Shown here in pieces: positions 54,549-62,284 of a stretch of 62,284 nt of DNA. A program made the translations under genes and the position numbers. The notes under the pieces were generated by a model. It did not search any database and was not told where the DNA came from. It saw only the letters and a program-made list of their open reading frames with translations. This stretch comes from Bacteroidales bacterium (GTDB lineage: Bacteria; Bacteroidota; Bacteroidia; Bacteroidales; P3), in contig JAFSPS010000021.1 in assembly GCA_017451385.1 (NCBI GenBank), positions 1 through 62,284 of the forward strand. Direction: 5' to 3'. Every line of letters starts with the position of its first letter. The first letter of the stretch is position 1.

Positions 54549-56123
54549 TTAGAATGGCGCATCTTCATCTTCGTGAATATCGAAATTAGGGGTATTATTG
54601 TCAGACATCTGTGGTGGAGGTAGGCTTGGAATACTGGTATTGTCGTCGAAGGAAGTATTAGACTGAATGGAGTAAGCATACTCTACATTGTTGAGATTGC
54701 TTTCTACATTTGTGAATTTAACGAACTTGCTCTTAAATCTTACGCGTGCAGAGCCCGTGCTACCGCTACGATGCTTGGCAATGACGATGTCAGCCATGCC
54801 GGCTGTCGAGGTGCCGTCGGGGAATTCATTTATGTTGTAGTATTCAGGGCGATAGACGAAGAGGACGATGTCGGCATCCTGTTCGATAGAGCCAGATTCG
54901 CGCAGGTCGCTCAGTTGTGGCACTTTCTCTCCGCCGCGAGTCTCGACGGCGCGGCTGAGCTGCGAGAGAGCAAGGATTGGGATGTTCAGCTCCTTGGCAA
55001 GGGCTTTAAGTTGACGCGAGATAGTTGCAATCTCCTGCTCGCGGTTGCCGTTGCGACTGTTGTCGCCGCCGCCACTCATGAGTTGCAGGTAGTCGATGAA
55101 AACCATCTGGATGTCGTGGCTCTGCTTGAGACGACGGCATTTGGCGCGAAGCTCGAAGATAGTGAGCTGCGAGGTGGCGTCTATATACATCGGGGCGTTG
55201 GCGAGAATCTGCGATTTGGTGGATAGTTCTTGTTTTTTATGTCCGGGAATCTCTTTGCCTTTTTTCAGTATTTCGCTCTCAATCTCTGCCTCGCCGGAGA
55301 TGAGACGCATGGCGAGTTCTTCGCCAGGCATTTCGAGGGAGAAGAAGGCTACAGGTTTTTTGAAATCGACAGCGATATTGCGTGCCATGCTGAGAGCGAG
55401 AGCCGTTTTGCCCATAGCGGGGCGGCCGGCGAGGATGATGAGTGTGCCGGGCTGGAAGCCTGCCGTTTCGGCATCGAGGGAGTCGAGGCCGCAAAGCACA
55501 CCTGTGCCGCCGCCTTTCTCGGGATTTAGAGCCGCTTCGCGCGCGTTAGCAATCTGGTCGTTTGCCAGTTTCACATAGTTGCTCAGAGGCAACATGTCGC
55601 GGCGGAAGTTTTTGTCGTTGATGTCCATGAGACGCTGTTCGGTCTTGTCGAGCAGGTCAACGACATCTGTCGTTTCGTCGTAGGCGGAGGTGAGGCTTTC
55701 GGTGGAGACGCGTATAATCTCGCGCTGGATGAATTTCTCATTGAGGATGCGCACATGGTATTCGATATGTGCAGCACTGACAACGTTGTTGGTGAGTTCG
55801 GAGACATAGTAGGCACCGCCTGCCGCTTGCAGTTCGCCGTCGAAGCGCAGCTGGTTGACAACAGTGACAAGGTCAACGGGCTTGCTGATATCGAACAATT
55901 TACGGATGGCGCGAAATATGGCCTGATGCTCAGGGCTATAGAAGCAGCCTTCGTGTAGTATTTCAATAGTGTTGGAAAGAGCGTCTTGGTCGAGCATGAG
56001 AGCACCCAGCACCGACTTCTCGACATCGAGTGCCTGTGGTGGCGTTTTCCCGTTGAGGTCGAATGCCTTGCTGTAAGTCATTCGTTCTCTTGTTCTTGGT
56101 GTATTGATGGTGCTTGTTGCCAT
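54549..56123 (-). CDS. dnaB: Replicative DNA helicase DnaB
   Basis: 524 residues from ATG 56123. Unwinds DNA at the fork. N-terminal domain (PQALDVEKSVLGALMLDQDAL), linker, then a RecA-like domain with Walker A GRPAMGKTA and Walker B VFIDYLQLM, and DnaB motif 4 (RESGSIEQDADIVLFVYRPEYY). A long Asn/Asp/Pro-rich tail follows (SSFDDNTSIPSLPPPQ). The promoter match at 56129-56136 lies so close that the in-frame ATG at 56081 (MTYSKAF) may be the true start. Divergent from the TPR gene. Confidence 0.96.
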   Translation of the reverse strand: MATSTINTPRTRERMTYSKAFDLNGKTPPQALDVEKSVLGALMLDQDALSNTIEILHEGCFYSPEHQAIFRAIRKLFDISKPVDLVTVVNQLRFDGELQAAGGAYYVSELTNNVVSAAHIEYHVRILNEKFIQREIIRVSTESLTSAYDETTDVVDLLDKTEQRLMDINDKNFRRDMLPLSNYVKLANDQIANAREAALNPEKGGGTGVLCGLDSLDAETAGFQPGTLIILAGRPAMGKTALALSMARNIAVDFKKPVAFFSLEMPGEELAMRLISGEAEIESEILKKGKEIPGHKKQELSTKSQILANAPMYIDATSQLTIFELRAKCRRLKQSHDIQMVFIDYLQLMSGGGDNSRNGNREQEIATISRQLKALAKELNIPILALSQLSRAVETRGGEKVPQLSDLRESGSIEQDADIVLFVYRPEYYNINEFPDGTSTAGMADIVIAKHRSGSTGSARVRFKSKFVKFTNVESNLNNVEYAYSIQSNTSFDDNTSIPSLPPPQMSDNNTPNFDIHEDEDAPF

Positions 56124-56128
56124 AAATG

Positions 56129-56136
56129 CAAATGTA
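56129..56136 (-). promoter_or_regulatory. Bacteroides-type -7 element of dnaB
   Basis: TACATTTG on the minus strand, 5 nt before ATG 56123, so translation from that ATG would be nearly leaderless. Confidence 0.45.
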
Positions 56137-56157
56137 CATAGTTTTTATATTTTTTCT

Positions 56158-56165
56158 TAACTTTG
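56158..56165 (+). promoter_or_regulatory. Bacteroides-type -7 element of the TPR gene
   Basis: TAACTTTG on the plus strand, predicted start near 56172. The -33 region is a T-run. Overlaps the upstream part of the dnaB promoter, so the two divergent promoters share ~40 bp. Confidence 0.5.
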
Positions 56166-56191
56166 CTTGATAAATGTTTTTCAACAGCAGG

Positions 56192-57313
56192 ATGAATGTA
56201 CGCTATATACATTTGATAATCGCCATACTATGTATGATGGCGTCTTATTCAGCGTCGTCGCAGGAATGTAGCGAAGTGCTTGCCAAAGGAGTTTCTGCCC
56301 AAGAGAAGGGGCTTGACGAGCTGGCAAAGAAATACTTTCGTCAGATATTGGATGGCGACAGCTGCGATGCCACCTCGGAGGCTGCTCTTCGGCTTGGCAT
56401 GATGCTGGAGCGTGATGAGCTCTATGAGGATGCCATTGGTCTGCTGCGTCTGTCGGCGACGCGCGAAGGCTATGAGCATCTGGCGCAGTGCCATGCCGAG
56501 CTGAAGCAATGGGATGCCGCTCGCACGGCGGCAGAGAAGGCTATGGAGATAGAAGAGGGTGCTTCGGCTATGAGCACGCTGGCACTGTGCGAGAGTGCCG
56601 AGGGCAGACAGGTCAACGCCATGTCGTGGGCAAAGAAAGCATACAAACTGCAACCCAAAGATGCGCGAGTGCTCAACGTTATGGGCATAATAAGCTTTCG
56701 CAAAGGGATGGACAACGAGGCGATGCAGTATTTCCGCAAGGCTATAGCTGCCGACAGCACCAATGTGGATGCCTACAACAATCTCGGCACGGTCTATTGT
56801 GCGCGAGGCAACAGCGAGATGGCCATAGTGAATCTGAAGAAGGGGCTGCGCCAACAACCTAAATCCATTAAGTTGCTTTTCTGTCTCGGGCGAGCCTATG
56901 CGCTACGAGGAGACAACAATAGAGCCGTTGCCTGCTATCAGCGCATACTGCAGAACGACAGCATCAACGTGACGGCCTTGATACGTATAGGCAATGCGTT
57001 GTGCGATAACGGAGAGTGGGAGAAGGCGCATGCTTTTTTCCGTCGTGCCGTGCAGGTGGCACCGGAGTCCGCCGAAGGTCATAAAGGCGAAGGGCGTACC
57101 TACACTGCCGAGGGGGAATACAAGAAAGCCGTACAGGCCTACATACGTGCCACGCAGACTGACAACAGCGATGGCGAGACCTACCTGATGATGGCAGACC
57201 TATACAACAAGCAGGGCAACGCACAGAAAGAGAAGAACTGCTACAAGAAGTCCGCCAAGCTGGGCAACAAGATAGCGCAGCAATGGTGCATAAAGAATGG
57301 CACGGCGTGGTGA
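56192..57313 (+). CDS. Exported TPR protein
   Basis: 373 residues from ATG 56192, chosen because the predicted transcript begins near 56172, leaving no leader for the upstream in-frame ATG at 56174. Signal peptide ends near SASSQE. The mature protein is a run of about nine TPR units, clear at AVACYQRILQNDSINVTALIRIGNAL, EWEKAHAFFRRAVQVAPESAEGHKG and YKKAVQAYIRATQTDNSDGE. Scaffold or assembly function in the envelope; partner unknown. Confidence 0.85.
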   Translation: MNVRYIHLIIAILCMMASYSASSQECSEVLAKGVSAQEKGLDELAKKYFRQILDGDSCDATSEAALRLGMMLERDELYEDAIGLLRLSATREGYEHLAQCHAELKQWDAARTAAEKAMEIEEGASAMSTLALCESAEGRQVNAMSWAKKAYKLQPKDARVLNVMGIISFRKGMDNEAMQYFRKAIAADSTNVDAYNNLGTVYCARGNSEMAIVNLKKGLRQQPKSIKLLFCLGRAYALRGDNNRAVACYQRILQNDSINVTALIRIGNALCDNGEWEKAHAFFRRAVQVAPESAEGHKGEGRTYTAEGEYKKAVQAYIRATQTDNSDGETYLMMADLYNKQGNAQKEKNCYKKSAKLGNKIAQQWCIKNGTAW

Positions 57314-57365
57314 TAGGCTTGCTTGGTGGCGATGGAGGGTGTTGTAGGCGACTGGCGAAATAAAT

Positions 57366-60300
57366 ATGACCGTTTCACATAGAAGAATGAAAAAACAAAT
57401 GGCAGAAACAGATAACGAGAGGGCGGAATATTTTTTTGAACTGCTATTGCAGGCGGCAGCATCGGACACAGCCGCCCAATGCTATTCGAGGATGTCGCAG
57501 GCATACAGCCTGGTGCTTCAACGTGCCACGGAGCATGCGCAAGCACAGCTGATAGGTCCGTTTGCCAAGACCGACTATCTGCTGAAAAACAATGGAGCCT
57601 CTCCCCGACTGCGCTATCAGGTGAACACGGCGCGTGTGCACCTGCGGCATGCTGGCGACATGACGATGACCGCGGAGGAGATGGAGGCCCTCTGGAGTAA
57701 GGACTATGAAGCGTTGTGCCGCTTTGTGGCGCTGGTCTTTCACAGCGAGGTGGATTCGCGTTGCGTGGCGTATTTCGATAATGAGCAAGAGGAGGTGCAC
57801 GAGGAGCGTCGCGAGCGGGTGGCCGATTATCTGCGCGTGATAGTCAACAGGTGGGATGCAGAACGAATATATGCCGACTGTCCGGAGATGACAGATGAAG
57901 AGATAACGATAAGGTATGCAGGCAGAGACCTAAACAGCTTTCACTACGACTGGTCGGCACTGCAGCCATTGCTGGAGGTGGGTTGCCAGCTGAACATAGT
58001 GCATCCTGTGCGTCAGGGCGACGAGATATATCCGGAGCTCATCATCTACGAGCCCGATTATCTGGTAGATATTACCTCGGTGGCCAACTGTTTTGAGGAA
58101 TATGGTCCGACAGAGCTCATACACCTAATGAAAAAGATAAGTCCCATGCAGTGCACATCGGCAATTCTTTTGGGTAACCTGATGGGCGAGCTGCTTGACG
58201 CTGAGATGTATGACGACGACAATACGAATGCCTATAACGACACGGTGCGACGGTTCTACAAGAAAAATGTGGCGAACCTGCTTTCGACAGAGACGGATGC
58301 GGATTTCCACGACAAGGCGAAGCGTCAGATGATGAATATACGGCAGGCGGTGAACGTGAAACTGCCACACGACATAGAGCGATACAAGAAAAGCGAGGTG
58401 ATGTTGGAGCCCTCTTTTTTCTCCGAGATGCTTGGGTTGCAAGGGCGTATGGACTTTCTGCAGCTGGACCACGAGGTGCTGATAGAGCAGAAATCGGGCA
58501 AATGCGGATTCCCGCAGCGTAGCCCGCAGGTGCCGGAGAAGAAAGAGACGCACTATGTGCAGACCTTGCTATATATGGCACTGCTGCGCTACAACTACAG
58601 TGAGCAGTACTTGCGCAACAACCGCGAGGGGCGCGGATTGCAGGCATATATAATGTATTCTAACTACGAGGAGAGCCTCTACAGTGCCGCCTACGCTCCC
58701 GACATGGTCTTTGCGGCACTGATGATACGCAACCGGATAGTGTGGCGCGAGAAGCGATATGCCGAGGGCGGCTTCGATATACTCACGCGTTTGGAGGCTG
58801 ACAGCCTGAATGTAGGTGGCACTACGAGCCGTCTGTGGCAGGGCTTTCAGCGTCCGCAGATTGAGGCGCTGCTGCTCCCCGTGAAGCTAAGCACTCCGTT
58901 GGAGCGAGCCTACTATATGCGCATGATGACCTTTGTCGCAAAAGAGCATCTGCTGTCGAAGGTGGGTAACCGCCGCAAGATGTGCTCTGGTTTTGCAGCC
59001 ACATGGAACGAGCCTCTAAAGGATAAGCTGGCGGCGGGCAATATCTACTATAACCTGTCGCTTGTCAGCCCTGCGATGGGCGACGAAGGGACTGTGGATG
59101 ATGTCGTCCTGCACTACAGTGACGACGAAGCCTATGATATGGCCAATTTCCGCAAGGGCGACATCGTTATCCTCTACCCTTACAACGTCGGCGAGGTGCC
59201 CGATGCGCGGCGCACGATGGTGTTTCGTGGCACGTTGCGGAGTGTTGACGATGGCAAGATAAGCATACATCTGCGTGCCACACAGGGCAGCACCATGCCG
59301 CTACTAAAATATGCCAGCCATCCGTGGGCTATGGAGCACGATTTTCTGGAGTCGTCCTACTCGGGGCTATACAGAGGGCTGCAAGAATTCCTGACGGCAC
59401 CCAAGCATCGGCGCGACCTGCTGCTGATGCAACGTGAGCCTTGTTGTGACGAAAGCCGTGCGCTAAAGGGCGACTATGGTACATTCAACGAGTTGGCACT
59501 GAGGGTGAAGCAGGCTAAGGACTTTTTCCTTATCATCGGTCCTCCGGGTACTGGCAAGACCACGCACGGCATGGTGAGTACGCTCAGGGAGGAGCTGATA
59601 AGCAACGCCGAGGGCAACATCCTGCTGATGGCATACACTAACCGTGCTGTGGATGAGATATGTGACAAACTGATAGAGCAAGGGCTTGATTTTGTGCGTC
59701 TGGGCAATGAGCTGTCGTGTAGTCCGCAGTCGGTCCCCTACCTTCTTGACCGCATGGTGGAGAGCTGCGACAACAAGAAATCACTGACAGAGGCGTTTGC
59801 AAAGAAACGGATTGTTGTCAGCACAACGACCTCGATGACGAGCAACACCTCGCTTTTCACGATAAAGCACTTTTCGCTTGCCATCATTGACGAGGCCTCG
59901 CAGCTGCTTGAGCCCCATCTGCTGCCGATACTCTCGGCCCATACCTATGAGCAGGTGGCGATAGAAAAGTTTGTCATGATAGGCGACCACAAGCAGCTCC
60001 CCGCTGTCGTTCAACAAGGCATAGACGAGTCGATGGTGAAAGAGCCTTTGCTTAAAGGCATAGGACTCACCAACTGCCGGCTGTCGCTCTTCGAGCGTCT
60101 GCTGCGGCGTTATCAGGACAATCCGCACATCGTCTATATGCTGAGCCATCAGGGGCGTATGCACAGCGAGGTGGCTGACTTCCCGAACAGGGTGTTCTAT
60201 GGAGGGCATCTTTCCGCCGTGCCGCTGAATCATCAAACGCAGCCTATTACAACCGTTGCAACGGGCGATAATCTGTCGGACTTCGTGATGAACCATCGTT

Positions 60301-60797
60301 TCTCGTTTGTCGATGTGCTGCCGTATGATGATGTTGTCAGCGAGCAAGTCAATCAGCACGAGGCCGAGGTGATAGCGCATATCGCTGTTGCTATCTATCG
60401 TTTAGAGTCTTCATCCTTCGAAAGCGATAGGACATTGGGCATCATCGTTCCTTATAGGAACCAGATAGCCACTATACGCAAACTGCTGAACGAGACAAGA
60501 ATACACGCTTTGAACGATATTACTATAGACACCGTAGAACGTTATCAGGGCAGTCAGCGCGACTGGATTATCTATGGACTCACGGTGCAACGCAGGCATC
60601 AGCTGCACTTTCTCACCGAGACCGCTTTTGAAGAAGACTCCGCCGTGATAGACCGCAAACTGAACGTGGCGCTAACACGTGCGCGTCTGCATCAGATAGT
60701 GGTAGGCAACGCCAAGCTGGTATCAAAGGACAAGGTGTATAATCAACTGATAGACTACTGCAAAGAGCACTCGTCTTATATGAGTGTCGCGGAATAA
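57366..60797 (+). CDS. Dna2-like nuclease-helicase (superfamily I helicase with a PD-(D/E)XK nuclease)
   Basis: 1143 residues from the first ATG of the frame; starts at 57387 or 57399 (MAETDNERAEYF) are equally possible. The N-terminal half contains a PD-(D/E)XK nuclease signature, LQLDHEVLIEQKSGK (~365-380), and the following HYVQTLLYMALL (the QxxxY helix). The C-terminal half is an SF1 helicase: Walker A GPPGTGKTT (~724), DEASQLLEPHLLP, GDHKQLPAVVQQ, TVERYQGSQRDWIIY and LNVALTRARLHQIVVG. The fusion is that of Dna2/AddB-like enzymes that process DNA ends or flaps. Converges end to end with the serpin gene. Confidence 0.88.
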   Translation: MTVSHRRMKKQMAETDNERAEYFFELLLQAAASDTAAQCYSRMSQAYSLVLQRATEHAQAQLIGPFAKTDYLLKNNGASPRLRYQVNTARVHLRHAGDMTMTAEEMEALWSKDYEALCRFVALVFHSEVDSRCVAYFDNEQEEVHEERRERVADYLRVIVNRWDAERIYADCPEMTDEEITIRYAGRDLNSFHYDWSALQPLLEVGCQLNIVHPVRQGDEIYPELIIYEPDYLVDITSVANCFEEYGPTELIHLMKKISPMQCTSAILLGNLMGELLDAEMYDDDNTNAYNDTVRRFYKKNVANLLSTETDADFHDKAKRQMMNIRQAVNVKLPHDIERYKKSEVMLEPSFFSEMLGLQGRMDFLQLDHEVLIEQKSGKCGFPQRSPQVPEKKETHYVQTLLYMALLRYNYSEQYLRNNREGRGLQAYIMYSNYEESLYSAAYAPDMVFAALMIRNRIVWREKRYAEGGFDILTRLEADSLNVGGTTSRLWQGFQRPQIEALLLPVKLSTPLERAYYMRMMTFVAKEHLLSKVGNRRKMCSGFAATWNEPLKDKLAAGNIYYNLSLVSPAMGDEGTVDDVVLHYSDDEAYDMANFRKGDIVILYPYNVGEVPDARRTMVFRGTLRSVDDGKISIHLRATQGSTMPLLKYASHPWAMEHDFLESSYSGLYRGLQEFLTAPKHRRDLLLMQREPCCDESRALKGDYGTFNELALRVKQAKDFFLIIGPPGTGKTTHGMVSTLREELISNAEGNILLMAYTNRAVDEICDKLIEQGLDFVRLGNELSCSPQSVPYLLDRMVESCDNKKSLTEAFAKKRIVVSTTTSMTSNTSLFTIKHFSLAIIDEASQLLEPHLLPILSAHTYEQVAIEKFVMIGDHKQLPAVVQQGIDESMVKEPLLKGIGLTNCRLSLFERLLRRYQDNPHIVYMLSHQGRMHSEVADFPNRVFYGGHLSAVPLNHQTQPITTVATGDNLSDFVMNHRFSFVDVLPYDDVVSEQVNQHEAEVIAHIAVAIYRLESSSFESDRTLGIIVPYRNQIATIRKLLNETRIHALNDITIDTVERYQGSQRDWIIYGLTVQRRHQLHFLTETAFEEDSAVIDRKLNVALTRARLHQIVVGNAKLVSKDKVYNQLIDYCKEHSSYMSVAE

Positions 60798-62033
60798 TCA
60801 CTTTCCAGTATATCTACCCACAAAGAGTATTGCATTGGTCGATGCTTCGCGGATGATATATACGAATGGGCGATTGGCATAGAATAATACAGGTTCTTCC
60901 GGCATTGGTGCACACGAAGACTCTGCAATTCCTACAATAGTTACTGCAGCGGCTTCCGCCCCCTCTTCATTAACCATAATACGGGCATCTTGCTTCATCA
61001 TGCCTATATATACATTTCGGTCGCACATATTTGGAACGTCGGACAAGTCTTTGTCAAAAACATATCGTATGCCCATGTTTTGCATAATGTCTATTAGGTA
61101 CCCCTCGGTTGATGATTTTGTTTCAAAACGTGGCAGTTTGAGGTCAACACTTCTTTCCCGTAATGTATCAAGAAAAGCAAGGTGCTCTTTGGATAAGAAA
61201 TCGATAACATCGCTGACATCCTTTCCTTCTTCCGGCAGAACCACGGTCATACTCCATTGTCCGTTTCCGTATGGAATATCCACAGCCGCAAACAGTTGGT
61301 TCTGCACATAACTATACCTATTGTGTTGGTGCATCAAAGGCAGCATGACGTACCCGTCAGCCGTATAGAATGTGTCGGTTTCGGTATCGCTTTCTTCAAA
61401 CGGTTCTGCCCATTCGGCTTTGAAATAGACAGCATTAAGCAGATACGAGACAAAGTCAGGATTCGTCTCATCAATAATGCTGGGTATCAAGCCATTGGTT
61501 TGCTTTTTGCACCATTTGTTGATGCTACTGGCAGCAGAGCGAGACGAGAAATCGAGAGATTCTGCATCTGCGCTATAATATTTATTCAGATTCTGAAGGA
61601 ATTGTTTTTTCAAAGTGTAATTCTTATTAACAAAAACAGCGTTAGCTATTTGGAGCTGTATGTTACGGTCAGCCATAGGCAGGCTGTCTATCAATATCTT
61701 GCAGAAGTCATTTATCTTGCTTTTTTCCACGATGCCAAAGCCCAGCGTGTTCTGCATTTCCATACTGGTGATACCTTCGGCGGCATCATTAACCATGCTG
61801 AGAACGTATGTGATGCTCAATGGTGAATATACAAAACTCTTGCCGTTTATGTCCCAATCGTCCATCTCTTTTAAGAAGCTGAGCGAAAAAGAATTATTAC
61901 CATCGACAAACTGCCTCTGTTCGTCATTGAGAGTGATAGGGCAAGGCTCTGCCTTTTCCGTCTTTTTCTGTTTGCAAGAAGAAACACCGCCAATCATTGC
62001 GATGGCACATAATAATAGGAAAAACTTTTTCAT
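60798..62033 (-). CDS. Serpin family protease inhibitor, lipoprotein
   Basis: 411 residues. Lipoprotein signal with Cys20 (VSSC), so it is anchored on the envelope. Serpin core motifs: NSFSLSFLKEM, VYSPLSITYVLSMVNDAAEG, VNKNYTLKKQF, INKWCKKQTNGLIPSIID, NAVYFKAEW, and the C-terminal FYANRPFVYIIRE. The reactive-centre hinge is EEGAEAAAVT; counting from it puts P1-P1' at about Ser-Ser (AESSCAP). Bacterial serpins block host or competitor serine proteases. The target cannot be set from P1 alone. Its stop abuts the stop of the convergent helicase gene. Confidence 0.92.
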   Translation of the reverse strand: MKKFFLLLCAIAMIGGVSSCKQKKTEKAEPCPITLNDEQRQFVDGNNSFSLSFLKEMDDWDINGKSFVYSPLSITYVLSMVNDAAEGITSMEMQNTLGFGIVEKSKINDFCKILIDSLPMADRNIQLQIANAVFVNKNYTLKKQFLQNLNKYYSADAESLDFSSRSAASSINKWCKKQTNGLIPSIIDETNPDFVSYLLNAVYFKAEWAEPFEESDTETDTFYTADGYVMLPLMHQHNRYSYVQNQLFAAVDIPYGNGQWSMTVVLPEEGKDVSDVIDFLSKEHLAFLDTLRERSVDLKLPRFETKSSTEGYLIDIMQNMGIRYVFDKDLSDVPNMCDRNVYIGMMKQDARIMVNEEGAEAAAVTIVGIAESSCAPMPEEPVLFYANRPFVYIIREASTNAILFVGRYTGK

Positions 62034-62149
62034 AATGAAGCATTTGAAATTATACTATTAATAACGTTGTTGCCTTAATTTTCTTATATGCACAATCTTT
62101 AGTCTGCCCTATAGCATACCCACTGGTCAAGCCAGTAATCATATGCCCC

Positions 62150-62278
62150 AAATACATCCAGAACTATCTCAGCGAGTACTGCTGGAAATTCAACAGAAGA
62201 TACTTCGGCGACAAACTCTTCGAGAGACTGATTATTACATCCATAAATTATAAGAACGAATTTAGGTATAACATTTAG
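62150..62278 (+). pseudogene. 3' remnant of an IS1595-family transposase
   Basis: An open frame ending at TAG 62276-62278 encodes YIQNYLSEYCWKFNRRYFGDK followed by LFERLI. This matches the C-terminal end of IS1595/ISXO2-type DDE transposases (YLxEYCWKFNRRYF). Upstream of 62150 the frame remains open but the similarity ends, so only ~43 codons survive here and the catalytic region is missing. Marks a degraded insertion element near the right window edge. Confidence 0.7.
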
Positions 62279-62284
62279 TAATCA

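Overview
The window reads as a chromosomal segment of a Bacteroidota bacterium, most likely order Bacteroidales. The evidence is a type IX secretion (T9SS) sorting domain, DUF5683 and DUF3276 proteins, an S46 dipeptidyl-peptidase, a LysRS with a C-terminal extension, and repeated matches to the Bacteroides-type -7 promoter element TAnnTTTG, with few strong Shine-Dalgarno sites. I cannot name a genus. No tRNA, rRNA or CRISPR array was seen.

Layout. (1) 1-4.1 kb: secreted and surface proteins on the minus strand: a very repetitive secreted protein, an outer-membrane barrel-like protein and a T9SS-sorted protein. The first 78 bases look like the tail of an unrelated plus-strand gene cut off inside the repeat, so this end may be a rearrangement or an assembly chimera. 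(2) 4.6-8.9 kb: ung, an MBL-fold hydrolase, lysS and corA (minus). (3) 9-18.2 kb: a lamin-tail secreted protein, pepD, a DPP11-like S46 peptidase, groES-groEL and a PepO-like lipoprotein (plus). Together these suggest peptide and amino-acid use. (4) 18.9-25.6 kb: a TPR protein and gyrA (minus), divergent from clpC (plus). (5) 25.7-34.5 kb: a minus-strand run of a WecA/MraY-type transferase, a FAD oxidoreductase, GtrA, hflX, a glycosyltransferase and parC. (6) 34.6-41.2 kb: an ECF sigma / membrane regulator / Spy-like trio, then S4 protein, TonB, ExbD, ExbB, DUF5683, ParB, ParA and DUF3276, all minus.

(7) 41.4-53.1 kb is the striking part: an all-plus accessory island between the parA/parB block and housekeeping genes. 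It opens with a 13-codon leader ORF ending in a G8 tract, followed by a 19-bp terminator hairpin whose 3' arm could pair alternatively with the leader. Next come five paralogous small proteins, each made of two copies of one ~45-60 residue domain. Two are a fresh tandem duplication, one of which has lost its ATG; another carries a histone-like KKPAA tail. Interspersed are a GIY-YIG nuclease-like protein, a small membrane protein, two unknown proteins and a TerB-like protein. Then come a probable graspetide-type RiPP pair (81-aa precursor candidate plus MvdD-like ATP-grasp ligase), two nearly identical voltage-sensor channels with a non-canonical filter and an unknown ~310-residue cytoplasmic domain, and a compact M20/M42-like peptidase. 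This is the best candidate for an undescribed system. I infer a stress- or conflict-related module that makes a modified peptide, but the function is not shown by sequence alone.

(8) 53.4-62.3 kb: a deoxyhypusine-synthase-like protein, dnaB, a TPR protein, a Dna2-like nuclease-helicase, a serpin lipoprotein and the 3' remnant of an IS1595-type transposase.
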